The notes beneath the pieces are model-generated. The model made no database searches, was not told the origin of the DNA, and saw only the letters and a list, made by a program, of their open reading frames with translations. From Aurifilum marmelostoma (lineage: Eukaryota > Ascomycota > Sordariomycetes > Diaporthales > Cryphonectriaceae): a stretch of 64,000 bases of DNA. Both the position numbers and the translations under genes were made by a program. Positions 1 through 12,075 of this stretch are shown here, piece by piece. Numbering within the stretch: position 1 is the first letter of the stretch; each line of letters opens with the position of its first letter. The stretch covers positions 372,001-436,000 of the forward strand of contig JAMXSV010000016.1 of NCBI GenBank assembly GCA_027559495.1, read 5' to 3'.

Positions 1-14
1 CGTAGGTCAGGCTC

Positions 15-1655
15 CTAGACCTTCACCCCATTCTCCTCCACCTTCTTTCCTTTTTCGTTAAATATAATGACACTGAATGCGTCGTAGTCGCTCCCGTCAA
101 CAAGCTGCCGGTCGTCATCGGCCTCGGGCGGCAACCAGCTGTACATGCCCCTGCCCGGGCGAGGCCACAATTTCGTAAACGACGAGTCCTCTTCCTGGGT
201 GAGAAGCTGGTGACCTGAGGAGGACGCTCTGCTACCGTGCGCCTGCGCGGCGGCCTTGCTCTGCAATGTCCCAGGGCCAGACCGGGCTTTGGCCATCGTG
301 GACTTTTTAGCATTGGCGGGGATTTTGCGGATGAAGTTGATGGGGCCTGTCGGGTTGGCCTCGGCGCGGCTGAAGAGACCATCGGTGGAAGTACCGGCGA
401 AGATGGAGCGGGGCATCGTCGTTGTTGCTGATGCCTTGGTCGGGGTAGATTCTCTTGGGAAGATGGGCAGATCTGGGTGGAGCTCCGTTGCCTGCATGAG
501 GAGGTTGACGAGATCTGCCTGGGAAAGGCCTGAGAGGTAGGCTCTCTTCTGTTTGAAATGGGTCAGCAGATCAGTACTGTACAGCAGAAATGCTCCTCAG
601 TTGGGACTATGCGTCCCACAACCACTTACTTGACTGGCAGGTCTCCCAGCCCAGCTCACCAGCCTCGGCTGCTCGATAACAATCTTCTTTCTGGGCACCA
701 GCCTGTCCCTCTTGGCCTGGCACACCGCACAGTACCACTTCATGTCCGGGTCCCGAACCACCTCGTCCTCGATCCAAGGGTCATGACACCGCTGATGCCA
801 GGGGTCATTACACCCATCACAGAATACCATCTGGTTGGTGGCCGGGCTGTGCATTCGCGTGCACCTCTTGCATAGCGCCTGCTCCGTGGTTCGCTTTCCG
901 AGCTGGTTGCGCTTCTTGAGCTTGTCCTCGGCAGCTGGGTCGTACGTGTCCGGCTTGAGGATCTGCCTGCCTGACTTGGTCATGGTCGGGGTCGAGGACG
1001 CCGCTAGTCTTGGGGTGCTCTTCTTAATCCCCTCGCCGTAGTCTGACGCCTCCGCCGGCGAAGACACATCGCTGACCTCGTCTCTCCCGCCTCGCTCGCG
1101 CTTACGCTTATTGCCAGCCAGAGGGACCGTAGATGCCACCCTCGTCGCCATCCTGGGCGATGATGAGGCTGGCAGTGGCAGCGTGGCAGAGGTTGTGTTA
1201 GGAGACTGGATCGGCGCGGCCATTGAAGTCGACTTGCTGCTGTTATTATTGCTGTTTACGCCGCCGCCGCCGCCGCTCATGCTGGCCACGATGCGCTCTC
1301 TAACGCTGTCGTAGGCTGGCTGGGAGAAGCTCGACTTCGGTGTCACCTGCGCGGTCACTGCTGCCAGGGCGGAGCCCAACCCACCTGGCTCCCCTCTCAT
1401 GCGCTTGAGAATCATCTGAGTGGCGGCTGAGAATTGGGGCACGTACGGTCTGCGAGGGGTGCTAGAGGATGAGGCCATATTGGTTGCATTGCCGGCCTGT
1501 GGCGAGGCTGTGGTCGTGGGTGCAGCATTGCTCGAAGATGGCGTGGCTGGAGCAGGCGTCGTCGTGGTCGTGCCTGGTGCCTGGTCTGCGACCTGGGGTT
1601 GAGCTGGTTGGTCGTCAGCTTCCAGATCGCCTACGCTGCGACTCGCCTCGGCCAT
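15..1655 (-). CDS. PHD-finger domain protein
   Basis: Predicted nuclear protein of about 519 residues in two exons (630-1655 and 15-548). The intron at 549-629 has a GTAAGT donor and an AAACAG acceptor, and joining across it continues the frame as RPASQ/KRAYLSG. One PHD finger lies at about residues 258-312, with the Cys/His pattern CKRC...CDGC...WHQRCH...WYCAVC. PHD fingers commonly read histone H3 tail methylation, so a chromatin role is likely, but the ligand is unknown. The N-terminal half is low-complexity and rich in Ser, Thr, Pro and Ala, with a basic patch (KRKRERGGR). The start is the ATG at 1653-1655 in good context (AAGATGG); the frame is open further upstream but has no ATG there. 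The C-terminal 200 residues have no domain I recognise. Confidence 0.86.
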
Positions 1656-2096
1656 CTTGACATGCAAATCACCAGGCACAGATCGAGAGGGTTTGGTCCA
1701 GGATCAAAGTTGCGCCGCAGAAGTCTGGGACGGGTGCTCCCGTTTCGGAACGCACGAAGATGATTCGTAATTGAATTTCGAAGACGCGCACTCTTGCACT
1801 GCTATATGAAGGTATCGGTCGTGTTTGGGATGGAGTTAGAGTGGTCTGATTATCTCCGAACATAGTTGGAGTAAAGGAAGGTACGCACGTGCAAATCACG
1901 TGATTGTGGAGCTCGACAGAGACTCATGCCTACCACCTCGTCCTGCAGTCACTCGGGGATCTCCTCTAGCAGTCAATTCTTGATGGGGTCGTCGTCTATG
2001 AATAATTGTCCATTTGATGTCTTTGGTCGAGTCCTGGAGGGTGCATTGTCATGACAGACTGTTCTATCTATGCGTTGTCTAATGTAGTTCTAAGTA
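1656..2096. other. Intergenic, upstream of the PHD-finger gene
   Basis: This 441-bp gap holds the promoter side of the PHD-finger gene and the 3' flank of the CoA-transferase gene. Both genes are on the minus strand. I see no gene or repeat in it. Confidence 0.6.
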
Positions 2097-3729
2097 TCAC
2101 CTCACTACGCCCTTCTCCCGCAGGCGAGTGATTTGAGTCTCGTCATATCCAAGATGTTCCCTGAGCACCTCATCCGTATGTTGACCCAGAGACGGCGGCG
2201 GAGTCCTGAGCCCAGGCTTGCTCTCCGAGAACTTCATCGGCGTGTTCACGAGCTTGATTGGGCCGCATTCCTCATGATCCACTTCGATCACCATATTGCG
2301 CGCCTTTGTGTGCTCATGGTTCAGTGTTCCCTGTATATCGTTCACCGCGGCATAGGGCATGCCTCTGCCCTCAAATACCTCGAGCCATTCCTGGGTTGTC
2401 CTTTGTGTCGAGATCTTCTCGATCTCCGCCTCGAGCTCATCTCTGTTGGCGACGCGCTGCGAGTTGATCTTGAACTTGGGGTCGTCCTTCCACTCCGGCT
2501 TTCCGAGACCATCACAGAGGACACCGAAGAGACGATCATTCCCGCCGCCGAAGAGGATGTCGCCGTCCTTGGTCTTGAAGGCCTTGTACGGAACGATGGA
2601 TGCTGCCGGTTGTCAGCCGAGGTCGAGATTTGTAAACATATCATGTATGGAAAAAGCAGAAAACTCACGATGTGCTGTACCCCACCTCCCCGTGTCCTTC
2701 TTCCCGCTGATGAGACAGCTGCTCGCGATATTTGCCAGTGTGGCCGTCTGACAATCGCTCAGGGCGACATCCAGGTGCTGTCCCTTGCCGGACTTCTGCC
2801 GAGCAAGGAGGGCCGCCATGATGCTGTTGCTCGTGTACAGACCGGTCGTCAGGTCGGTCACGGCCACACCCACCTTTACAGGTGGTCCGTCTCTGGTGCC
2901 GGTAATGTGCATGAGTCCGAATTCCGCCTCCACCATGACATCGTACCCGGCTCGTTGTGAGTACGGACCAGTCTGGCCATAACCCGTGATCGAGGCATAG
3001 ATGAGGCCAGGGTTGATCTTGTGTATGGTCTCGAAATCAAGACCGTACTTCTTCAGCGTTCCTGGGATGTAGTTCTCCACCAGGATGTCACACTTGGCAG
3101 CAAGCTTGTGCAGGATGTCCACGCCGGCTGGGTCCTGGAAGGATAAAGCCAGAGATTTTTTGTTTCGGTTGGCCTGTTGGTCTCGCCGTCAGTGCATCCT
3201 GCGTACAAGACGGCACGCTAGAAGATCAAACTGCTCACACTTAGAAAATATGCTGCCTCGCCAGGGCCCTCGCGCTTGGAATCGGCCTTGTATTCAGCAT
3301 ATGGAGGACCGAATGCACGGGTGTCGTCTCCACGGATGGGATGTTCGATCTTGATCACCTCGGCGCTGCATACGAGTCTTTCAGTACTGGTCGTATCTGC
3401 AGGTGACGGGTGCAATCTGGTTGGTAGGAAGGAACTCTTCTTACCCAAGATCGCCCAACATCTGAGTACAGTATGGCTGCAGAAGGGTTAATCAGTGATG
3501 ACCGAGCTCTACAGGCAGGATCACCTACCCCGGCCAAGACTCGGGTCATGTCGAGGACCCGGTACCCCTCCAGAGGAAGCAGCCCAGCAGCAGCAGCAGC
3601 AGCAGTCGATGAGAGCCGAAAACCAGTGTGGCTGCGGCCCACGCTGGCAATATGCGCCCGGCATAGCTGCAAGCCCCTCGAGCCTCTCCATGCACGTCTC
3701 ACGCTATATGTCGCCATGTTTACGCGCAT
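2097..3729 (-). CDS. Class III (CaiB/BaiF family) CoA-transferase, probably mitochondrial
   Basis: Five exons (3529-3729, 3445-3476, 3239-3365, 2669-3173, 2097-2602) give about 456 residues. Exon 2 is only 32 nt. The fold family is clear from the N-terminal GYRVLDMTRVLAG, from AEVIKIEHP, from the DILVENY region and from VAVTDLTTG. In that last motif Asp227 is at the position of the catalytic Asp that forms the acyl-anhydride intermediate in class III enzymes. The overall pattern resembles succinate-hydroxymethylglutarate/glutarate CoA-transferases (human SUGCT) more than bacterial formyl-CoA transferase, but the substrate is not proven. The first 50 residues are Arg-, Ser- and Ala-rich with few acidic residues, like a mitochondrial presequence. 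ATGs at 3729 and 3717 are both possible starts; the second has the better context (AACATGG). Confidence 0.9.
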
Positions 3730-5392
3730 TAGGCTCGCTGCATTCCTCAGCAGTGACGTCGTCCTGGGCAAAGTACCTGCCCAAGATAAAGCGCTGTGTT
3801 ACTGCCGCTCGCTTGGTGCGGAGGTGCAGTGTGGTGGCTGCTGCGATGCCGGTGCCAAGCAGTGAGCCGAGGCCCACTATTGACGGGACATGCAGGCAGT
3901 ACTGACCCTGCCCTGCCGCTGCAGGCTGCCAAGCTGCCACTCACACACTATAAATGGCTGCCGAGCTGAGACGGCCTCGGCATTTCACGGCCGGTTATTA
4001 CTTGCATTTCTTCTCGAAGGATTCCCGTGTCAGCTACAAATATTCCCAAGATTGGCGTTCAGAAAGATTGGATAGTATCTACGGAAAAAGAAACAGAACA
4101 AAAGGCAGTGAGCGATGCAAGACTCGACTCCTATGGTCTATAAATCGAGCTTATCTTTTCGTTCGCTGCTCTGAATTACTTACAGCCTATAGGTAGGCGC
4201 CTAGGGTAGGCTGCGGCTCTCCCACACACCTTCGACATATCAACGTCAGAGAACATGCACTGGCCTGTGGGAGTGAGTCCTGTACGTCAATTACTCCCAA
4301 TTGAATGTCGATGTAAGTCATGGCGTGCCCATATCCCTACCTAGTCAAATCCTCAATAGCTCGTGATTATCTATTGCTCTCTCGTCCGTGCAGATGGCAT
4401 CATGTGCAGCCGTGCAAACTTTGGTAATACTATTAAGTAATAATAATACCTTGTCAAGATATCTGTGGACTTCAGGATAGGTCGAGAACAAGGTGTACTA
4501 GCACGGCATATGACAACAGAATTCCGAGGATAATGGCAGTTTGTGAAGTGTGGTTTCACCGACCTGCATCAAATGTGCCTTGCCAATAGGAGACAAGGGA
4601 GGCAATTAAGAGAGCTCTAGATGTTTACTTGGGGCAGGGCGGTGCATAGACCTGATACGGTTCCTGGGACCATCTCTGCCGCGTTCAGCGCCGAGTCAGA
4701 GCAGGAGAAAACAACAACGTGTAGTAGCTAGGCCCTGACAGTCCTTATCTTGTCCTTCTGAAAGTTTGATACTGTATGTTGCCAGTTTGCGGCTTACCCA
4801 GCTTCCTCCTTCGCAATAGATACCTTTGTATCTTGAAAGCCTAATTACGAACTCGAGATGCTTTGAGCACAGGCATATGATCCCCTACCTCTGAAGATAC
4901 TAGGGCATTCATCCTGTGACTGGCGGGTCAATTTTTCCGTCCACTTGCTTCTCAGCATCCCACATCTGTCGTATCCATCAGATGATAGTATCAGTTGCCC
5001 GTGTTGCGTGCCCCGTCGTGCACGATACGGTTTCTGATGGTTGTCATGGCTCACACCTTTCAAGGCGTCCTGTCCGAAACTATCTGACCACTTTTTACTT
5101 GAACAGGAAGGCAAATAGTGTCTATCTGGTCCAAGTGATGGTTGGCGTGCCAGACAACATCAACAGAGCTATCCTGGTCGCCAAGATATGCTGGACCTTG
5201 CCCAAGGTGATCCCTGGCTGGCGTGACCTTGCTGATCAGCCTAAGGTGCCCCCAGCTGTCCCACCGCACTATGGAACGTTGACAGGCTGACCTTCTCCAC
5301 ACACAGAGACGACAGGACTCGTGTTCGGCCCGCTCAGCGGCCAGTCCCACTGCTGTGCAATCGTGCGGTGATTCATCAGGCAGAGAAGAAAA

Positions 5393-5405
5393 GGGGGGGG
5401 GGGGG
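5393..5405. repeat. G13 homopolymer
   Basis: A run of 13 G on the plus strand, intergenic, followed by further purine-rich sequence (GGGAGAGGAG). Confidence 0.95.
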
Positions 5406-5654
5406 AGGGAGAGGAGCGGCTCTTCTTGATGGTTGTACATAAACAGGTATGGCAAAACCTGAGAGTTCTAGGGCTGACCGAGACCGAGTTTGATGTGAGT
5501 ACTAAATCGAGTATGTAATATCTAATCGATTTGCCCCCGGATACACAACCGCCTGCAGGCGCTAATATCTGGGTCAACCTCTTTAGCCCATCGAAGTGGA
5601 TGTGTAAATGGACATAAATTAGTGAGCACTGGTGAGTACTGTGATGGCAGGATC

Positions 5655-5669
5655 GGGGGGGGGGGGGGG
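5655..5669. repeat. G15 homopolymer
   Basis: A run of 15 G on the plus strand in the same intergenic region, about 250 bp from the G13 tract. Confidence 0.95.
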
Positions 5670-6353
5670 TGGTCGCATGCGTTTTGCCACCCTCCCATGC
5701 CAGTCCTATATCACGTCTTTGATAACGAAAGATGTTGTCCATCTTGGCGAAGTGGCGTGCGAACAAAACATGAGGCTGTTCCTGAAGGGAAGAAACAGAT
5801 TGCCCCCCAAAGAGAACAGGGCCTCGGGAGGCCGGTTGGCGGCCCAGTCCGATTTCAGCTTGGCCTACCGGCTGTTGAGACCTTGCAGGATGGCAAGATG
5901 GGGGTCGATAGAAGGATTCTAGAGGGCATCACGTTGCAGCATACCGTAGTACCCACCAACCTCTTCGAGGTGTAGCCGCGAGCTCGAATTGGCCGTCTCC
6001 GCGGGCCTTGGCGTGCCTGGGCAATTAAGCTTGATTTAAAGCTTGCCCCAATTGTGATGCAGACGGGCCAAATTCGTCAATTGGGAAGGTAGTAATGCAT
6101 AGTGCTGGATGAGGTTCACGTTTGCTCCAGAGCTTCTCTGCGTATCCACATTATCTGGACACATGCGAGTGTATCGTGCTGATAACCACGTCTGGAGGTA
6201 GGGTCACACACGTATCGGCTTGCACCGTCCGTCAGTAAATTATCACCATGTATGGTAGCATTCTCTACAGAGTACGGCAAGCGTCTGTTTGTATAGGGTT
6301 ATCAGCGAATCAGCACGCATTGGATACAATGAATGTGAAGACCAAAAATCAGA

Positions 6354-6360
6354 TATAAAA
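6354..6360 (+). promoter_or_regulatory. Candidate TATA box of the glutamic protease gene
   Basis: TATAAAA lies 164 bp before the start codon at 6524. A pyrimidine-rich stretch (about 6465-6515) follows it, typical of fungal leaders. The spacing fits a strong TATA-driven promoter with a 5' leader of roughly 100 nt. Assigned by motif and position only. Confidence 0.5.
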
Positions 6361-6523
6361 GACACGGTGATTCCCTCGTCGAGGTTGAAGATTCCCAGAG
6401 ATTCACTCTGCGTGACAATCCAGTGCATTGCCCGATAGAGCTGCCCTCATACTCACCCTTCACTCCCACATCTTCAGCCTTCTACTTTCTGGTCAAAATC
6501 CCCTCTTCCATCACCTTGTCAAG

Positions 6524-7489
6524 ATGAAGTTCAACACCGTCTTCGCCGTCCTCCTCGGAGCTAATGCGGCCCTTGGTGCTCGTTTCACCGAGAGACGTCG
6601 TGAGCGGAACGAGGCCCGCCTTGCTCGTCGCCAGAGCTCGGTTCGTCTCCCTGCCACGGACAGCCAAGGCCTGCAGATCGATGCTGCTGAGTCCCGCAAC
6701 GACACCACCCAGGTCGAGTACTCGTCCAACTGGGCCGGTGCCGTCCTCATCGGCTCGGGCTACAAGTCCGTGACTGGAACCTTTGTCGTTCCCACCCCCA
6801 AGTCTGCTGGAAGCAGCACCACTGAGGTATGTACATTTCACACACACCACCCTTCGAGGAGGAGTCTCTGCTCACCCGCAAATGTTTAGTATGCTGCTTC
6901 TGCTTGGGTTGGTATCGACGGAGATACTGCCACCAACTCCATTCTCCAGACTGGCGTCGACTTCTACGTCAAGGGAACCACTGTCTCGTACGATGCTTGG
7001 TACGAGTGGTACCCAGACTATGCGTAAGTCCTTTTTTCATCACTCCATCATTACAAATTTGCCATATACCACAGGTAGACCTGCTCCATGCTGACCCACA
7101 TCTTCTTGTCCCGCAGTTATGACTTCTCTGGCATCAGCATCTCTGCCGGAGACACCATCACCGTCACCGTCACGGCCACGTCCACCACCAGCGGCACTGC
7201 TGTCGTCAAGAACGTCACCAAGGGTACCACTGTCACCCACACCTTCACCTCTCAGACCCGGGCCCTGCAGGAGCTCAACGCTGAGTGGATCGTCGAGGAC
7301 TTTGAGGAGAACGGTGCACTTGTGCCGTTTGCCAACTTCGGCACCGTCACCTTCACTGGTGCCTCTGCCACCACCGGATCTGGGACTGTCACGCCCGCCG
7401 GCGCCACCATCATCGATATCGAGCAGAACGGAGATGTCCTGACCAGCGTTTCCGTTTCTGGCAGCACTGTCACCGTCAAGTACGTTTAA
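6524..7489 (+). CDS. Secreted glutamic peptidase (eqolisin, family G1; aspergilloglutamic-peptidase-like)
   Basis: Three exons (6524-6826, 6890-7023, 7117-7489) encode 269 residues, the usual length for family G1. Residues 1-18 form a signal peptide (MKFNTVFAVLLGANAALG). A short Arg-rich propeptide follows and ends in Arg-Arg-Gln around residue 45, a likely Kex2-type processing site. The mature domain begins near the conserved YSSNWAGAV. Both catalytic residues are visible: Gln121 in SILQTGVDF and Glu202 in LNAEWIVEDF. VTGTFVVP, ASAWVGIDGD and EWYPDY also match the family. It is an acid-active, pepstatin-insensitive extracellular endopeptidase that probably supports saprotrophic or pathogenic nutrition. 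Intron borders are consensus (gtatgt...ttag and gtaagt...gcag). The gene ends in TAA at 7487-7489. Confidence 0.96.
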
Positions 7490-9068
7490 ATAACGCTGCG
7501 ATATTAAGTCGTTCTTGTGGAGAAGAGGGAGACCATTTGGCGGGAGTGAAGGAGAAGGGAGGACAGGGGCAGACAGTATGATGGACTTGTTGAGGGTACA
7601 TCTAGTATCAAGGCACATAGTGTAGGATGCTATGTTGTCATTCCTTTCACACGGAACCGGTCCAGATCTTTCCGGTTCAATTGCACATAGCTATTACCGA
7701 ACAATTAGTTGTGTAGTCTACTCCGAATCTATACCTGGACAAGCATACTTTTTGTTGCCATCATTTACTGAACAGGGTTTGGTTCCTACAGCCAGACATG
7801 ACATGGGAACTCAACTTGGCATGTTCTTGCACGCTATCTTGACTTAGAAGAGAATACTATATGTCTGACGTCGAGGGTACTTACAAGTAGGTAGTCTAGT
7901 CCAAGGTTTCCGGTTTTAATATCGGCGCTGGCACTTTCATAATCCTCCTGTCCGGCCTCTCTTAAACGTTCGAGGCCTAAATCCGTCTTCATTTCCAAAG
8001 AACGGAGTTTTGTTCGAAGAACGACTTCTTGCCGCCGCGATCTGCATTCACTTGTTACAGCATACTGAACAAAAGTGAGTATTCGGGTGACCAATGTTTT
8101 GGGAGAGATTTCATGGAGCGGAGCATCACGGCAGAACATCCATCTAGCTCATGAAGCAGTGTAACTGCCAACAGCATATGGAAGCAGGCCTTCACACTCT
8201 CTCAATACATCGTGTTGATAAGAGGCCAGATAGTCTTCGCCATGAGGAGGATCACAGAACCGAGACTTGGACCAGCGGTTACGAGAAAGCATCCTTGGTT
8301 GACATTACATTGATCAGCGTCTCGCAATTATTGCGAAGAAGAAGAAAGAAAACCAATTCAAAATCACGAGGGACGGTAGAAGTAAAGCCAAGACTAAACA
8401 GAAGTATCGGGCTTGCAGGTCAGGCCGGCTGAGGGGCAGCTTTGGGTTATCATACGTACCTGCAGCCCCCAAGTGAAGCCATGTTCACAAATTACAGTCT
8501 CAGCGAGCAGCTCTGATGTTTCCCGCTTGTCTCACGGGAGGCTTCGAGTGTGATCGAAGGACAAAGTCCGGTTCAGTTCGTGTAGCGTCTTCTCGAGCCT
8601 TTGCTTATGTGCATGGCCAATAAACTTCTCTAGGAGTTTCTGATGCGCTGTGACATGCTATTGGCAAAGCCAGTAATAATCCTGAACAGACGCTACCCAC
8701 ATTCGTATGAACCTGAGTAGTTATATTCGTATCTTTTCCAGATCCTCATGATGACCCAGATCGGGGCAGGTCAAGAGACGCCAGACGAGACCAGTTGATA
8801 GCGGCACAGAAGATCGTCGTCAATCATATCCTATAGCGTGCACCTTAACAACCCATGGTGCAGAAGTGCTCAAAGCCAAGTTCTGTTTAATTCCGTCACA
8901 CATATATACTTTTGCAAGCCGCAAGGATCAAACAAATATGGCCTACACTAATGTTTCATGACACCGCCCTCCCGAATTTTCAGTACGCTAGCTCCGCGTG
9001 GAATAAATCGGTGCAAAGACGGGCCTCATCAAGTGTATTATTCAATGTGCGACGACGCCTTCCTCCTA
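7490..9068. other. Convergent intergenic region
   Basis: Lies between the 3' ends of the protease gene (+) and bir1 (-). One weak open frame at 7834-8139 (-) starts at an ATG and runs to a GTAAGT, but it has no recognisable domain and I do not call it a gene. Nothing else is supported. Confidence 0.5.
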
Positions 9069-12000
9069 CTATTCGACGACTAAGCCCTCGAGAACCCTCA
9101 TAGCTCGCGTCCCCTCCTTCTCAAACGCCATGACCATCGCTTCGCACTCATGTTTCAGCTTCTGCTCGGCCTGGCTGGCGTTGTGGTAAATCCACTCCTC
9201 GACTGTCATGTTCCGCTCGAGATCCGTCAGATGACCACCATTGGCGAAGAACCGGCTAGCAGCGCTGCCACCACCCGCGTTCTCTTGATTTTCAAATACA
9301 AGCTCCAGATCCACCGCCGTCCATTCCTCGGTGCTCTCTAAGCCGCTCACGACGTTTTGCTGCTGCTGCTTTGAAGGAGACACAGGTCTCTGTCGTTCTG
9401 GTGTCCTGATCGGCAGAGAAATACGTTTACCTCTGCTGCTATCAGTGTTGGGAAGTGAGGAAGGCGGGCGGTTCTCTGCGTCCGATGCCTGAGGTGTTGG
9501 TGACGGCGAGACTGTAGCCTGCTTAGCAGACTGCACAGGTGATGCGAGGTGCCGGGGAGTGTGAGGAGCGCCCGAGGAAACAGATGACCCCAGATCAGGA
9601 ACGGGGCCGACAGGTTTCCTGTGGATAGCAAATGGTGAGTCTCTGGGAGCCGGAACTGGTTTGCGAAAAATCTTCGGAGTGCTACTACTCGCAGCAGATT
9701 CTCCCGCGACCGAGACATTGTTCTGGGTTGGGGTCTTGTCGGTATCGACTTCCATCTGAACAGGCTCAGGCTCAGGCTCAGCTTCTGCTTCTGGTTCAGT
9801 GGCTGGTGCAGCCGGCGTTGACTCCTCGGAAATGGAACCCGTGGTTTTGGTTTTCTTGGACGGCCGACCGCGCTTGGCTTTACCAATCTGCTTCTGCGTC
9901 TCCTGGACCGGAACTGAGGTTCTATCCTCGTCTACCTGCATGGCCTTGGGTTGTGACTCTGGCTCTCCTTCGGCTGCGGGTTCAGGAGGTGGTGCAGTAA
10001 CCTTTGCAGGCTCGTCGATAGGCCCCTGTGATACCTTCTTCTTAGGCGGCCGACCACGCTTCGCTGCTGGCTTGGCTGCCGTATGGGCTGTAGCGCTACC
10101 CAGAGACGCTCGGCCAACAGATCTCCTGACTGTTGTGTTGTTGACAAAGCTGACCTCCGCCTCTGCAATCTCGTCTGGCTCTTCGGCCTCTGGGGCTGGC
10201 CGTGACTGAACCGGTTCAGCGAGGGCAGGCTCTTCCTTGGCTTTCTTCTCCCCCGCCGCCGTCTGCTTGGACACCTTTCTCGTGCCAGTCTTGCGACCTT
10301 TCTTCGGCACTGTGAGCGGCTCTGCCTCTGGTTCCGGTTCAGGTTCCCGCTCGGGCTCCGTCCTGTCGACATCCATCTCATCCTGCATCACTCGCAAGTC
10401 CGCCTCGATTTGCGCGTCAGTAGGTTGCACAGGCGCTGGGTCAAACATGGCAAAGTCAGTCGTCGATGTATGCGCAAGTGGGTCATCTGTGCTGCCAGCA
10501 TTCTCAACGCTCTGCCTCTTGCGGGTCGCGGCCGCCCTCTTTGTCTCCGGGTCAGCATCAGCAAAATGGTCTTCATCATCCGTCAGTGGCCGTTCCAGGT
10601 CAGCTTGCAGTTGTCTGTCGATCTCGTTGTCGTCTGGGAGCTGCGGTGGCGGCGATGCTGTTGATGCAGTCGTAGCCACCGAACCCTTGCGCGTTGTTCG
10701 CGACGAAGCCTTGCGGGTGCCCGACGCCTTCCTAGTCGCCCCCTTGGCTGCAGGCTTCTTCGCTACCACAGGTTCTGGCGCGTCCGGCACCTCAGTATCC
10801 GCAGTAGAAGCCTCGGTCGCGCCACTTTCACGAGCCTTACGCGTCTTGGTGGCGCGCTTCTTCCGGGCTGGGGCCTCAGCAACAATCCCAGTAGAGCCTT
10901 CCATATCACTACTAGTTCTCTTCCTGCTCTTGGTTGGTCTCGGAGACGGAGGAGGGGATGTTTGCGACCTTTCCATGGGTGGTTCATCCTCAAAAATTTC
11001 CACAACCTCGCTCTTCTTGGCACGTGTCTTCTTCGCACGGCTGGTGGCAGCTGGCTTCTTCCCCTTTGCAGTCTTCTTGGACGCCTTGGACGCTGTCGTC
11101 ATAGTAGATGTCGTAGTCAACGCGCTGTCGTCGATGTCGGCAGTCATGTCCGCGACCGAGGTGAGATCCGAGATCGCAGCCAGGGACTGGAGCGAGAGTC
11201 TGGACGCTTTGGAGCTCCTAGCAGCTTTTGACTGTCCAGCCCTCGTAGGTGCCGGCTTGGAGCTGATAAGACTGAAGAAGCGGCATTGGGGCCTGCGACT
11301 GTAGTGCTCGTCCCTGAGTGAAGCAGTCAGCAAAGACCAAGATAGATGGATACGTCGCAGCACCAGCAAAAGCGACCTGACCTACCAGGGCTTGTCGCTC
11401 TTCTCCCAATTGTCCAGCGAGAGTTTGCAGTACGCGCATGTGACATTGTCCGCCGAATCATTCAGTGGTGTGTACTTCCAGCCTGCCTCGACCAGCTACG
11501 TAAATGCACGTGTCAGCCTGCGCTCAGCCACCATGATTGTCGCAACCTTCCTCCAATCTTACCTGCTTCGTCTTACAGCCCCATCCCTTCTTCCCTTCAT
11601 GTGGCCACCTTCCCGCAAACGTCGCCTTCCTTGCCTCGACCATCAGGGGGTCGCGAGGGTCTTCCACCGCGTAGCTTCCGAGCTCCAACTCGACCGCCGC
11701 GGTGATCGCCCAGCCGCACTCGGGCGAGTGCTTGAGGTGCTCTTCTAGGGGATTGTCGTTCTCCTCCCAATCGTCGAGGGCCTTGCTGCACAGGAAACAT
11801 GTCGCGTTGTCCGGATGGCTATGGTTTGGCTGGAAGATGAAGCCCGCGCTGGCCATCTGATTTTTTGCCGTGAATTCGTTAGCTAGCTAACCAGGAAGCA
11901 GGAAATTAAGGTGAATAGACCAGAAACAGAGGCCATGAGAGGAGGAAAAAGAAGGGGCCAAACACACATCTTCCGGCTTCAGAGACTTGTGCGGCCACGA

Positions 12001-12075
12001 AAGGGCCTTGGGCGCTGTAAAAGACTCCAGGCGATTCTGGTATATGAGATAATCATCCATGTCGTCGGATGCCAT
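9069..12075 (-). CDS. bir1: BIR-domain protein Bir1 (survivin-like chromosomal passenger subunit)
   Basis: Four exons (11968-12075, 11563-11856, 11386-11495, 9069-11313) give about 918 residues. Two tandem BIR repeats occupy about residues 9-185. Zinc ligands are visible in both: Cys56, Cys59, His76, Cys83 and Cys154, Cys157, His174, Cys181. As in yeast and fission-yeast Bir1, a very long disordered tail follows and is rich in Ala, Lys, Glu, Pro, Ser and Thr. The C-terminal 75 residues look conserved (WTAVDLELVFENQE, MTVEEWIYHNASQAEQKL). The family recruits Aurora B/Ipl1 and INCENP to centromeres through histone H3 phospho-Thr3 and shugoshin. The tail contains Lys/Arg-Gly-Arg-Pro stretches resembling AT-hooks near residues 589 and 652. 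The start ATG at 12075 gives MASDDMDDYLIYQNRLESF, which fits the BIR N-terminus. Intron borders are consensus. Confidence 0.93.

Larger units (their letters stand above)
3730..6523. other. Long divergent intergenic region
   Basis: These 2.8 kb separate the CoA-transferase gene (-) from the protease gene (+). Open frames here (for example 4916-5290 + and 5269-5766 -) are short, lack recognisable domains and show no coding-like composition. The region includes G13 and G15 homopolymers and a TATA-like box just before the protease gene. I see no transposon remnant and no tRNA. Confidence 0.55.

Noticed and set aside
10237..11304. 355-codon plus-strand frame over the bir1 tail
   Set aside because: Low-complexity mirror of the Ala/Ser/Lys-rich Bir1 linker. 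No independent support.
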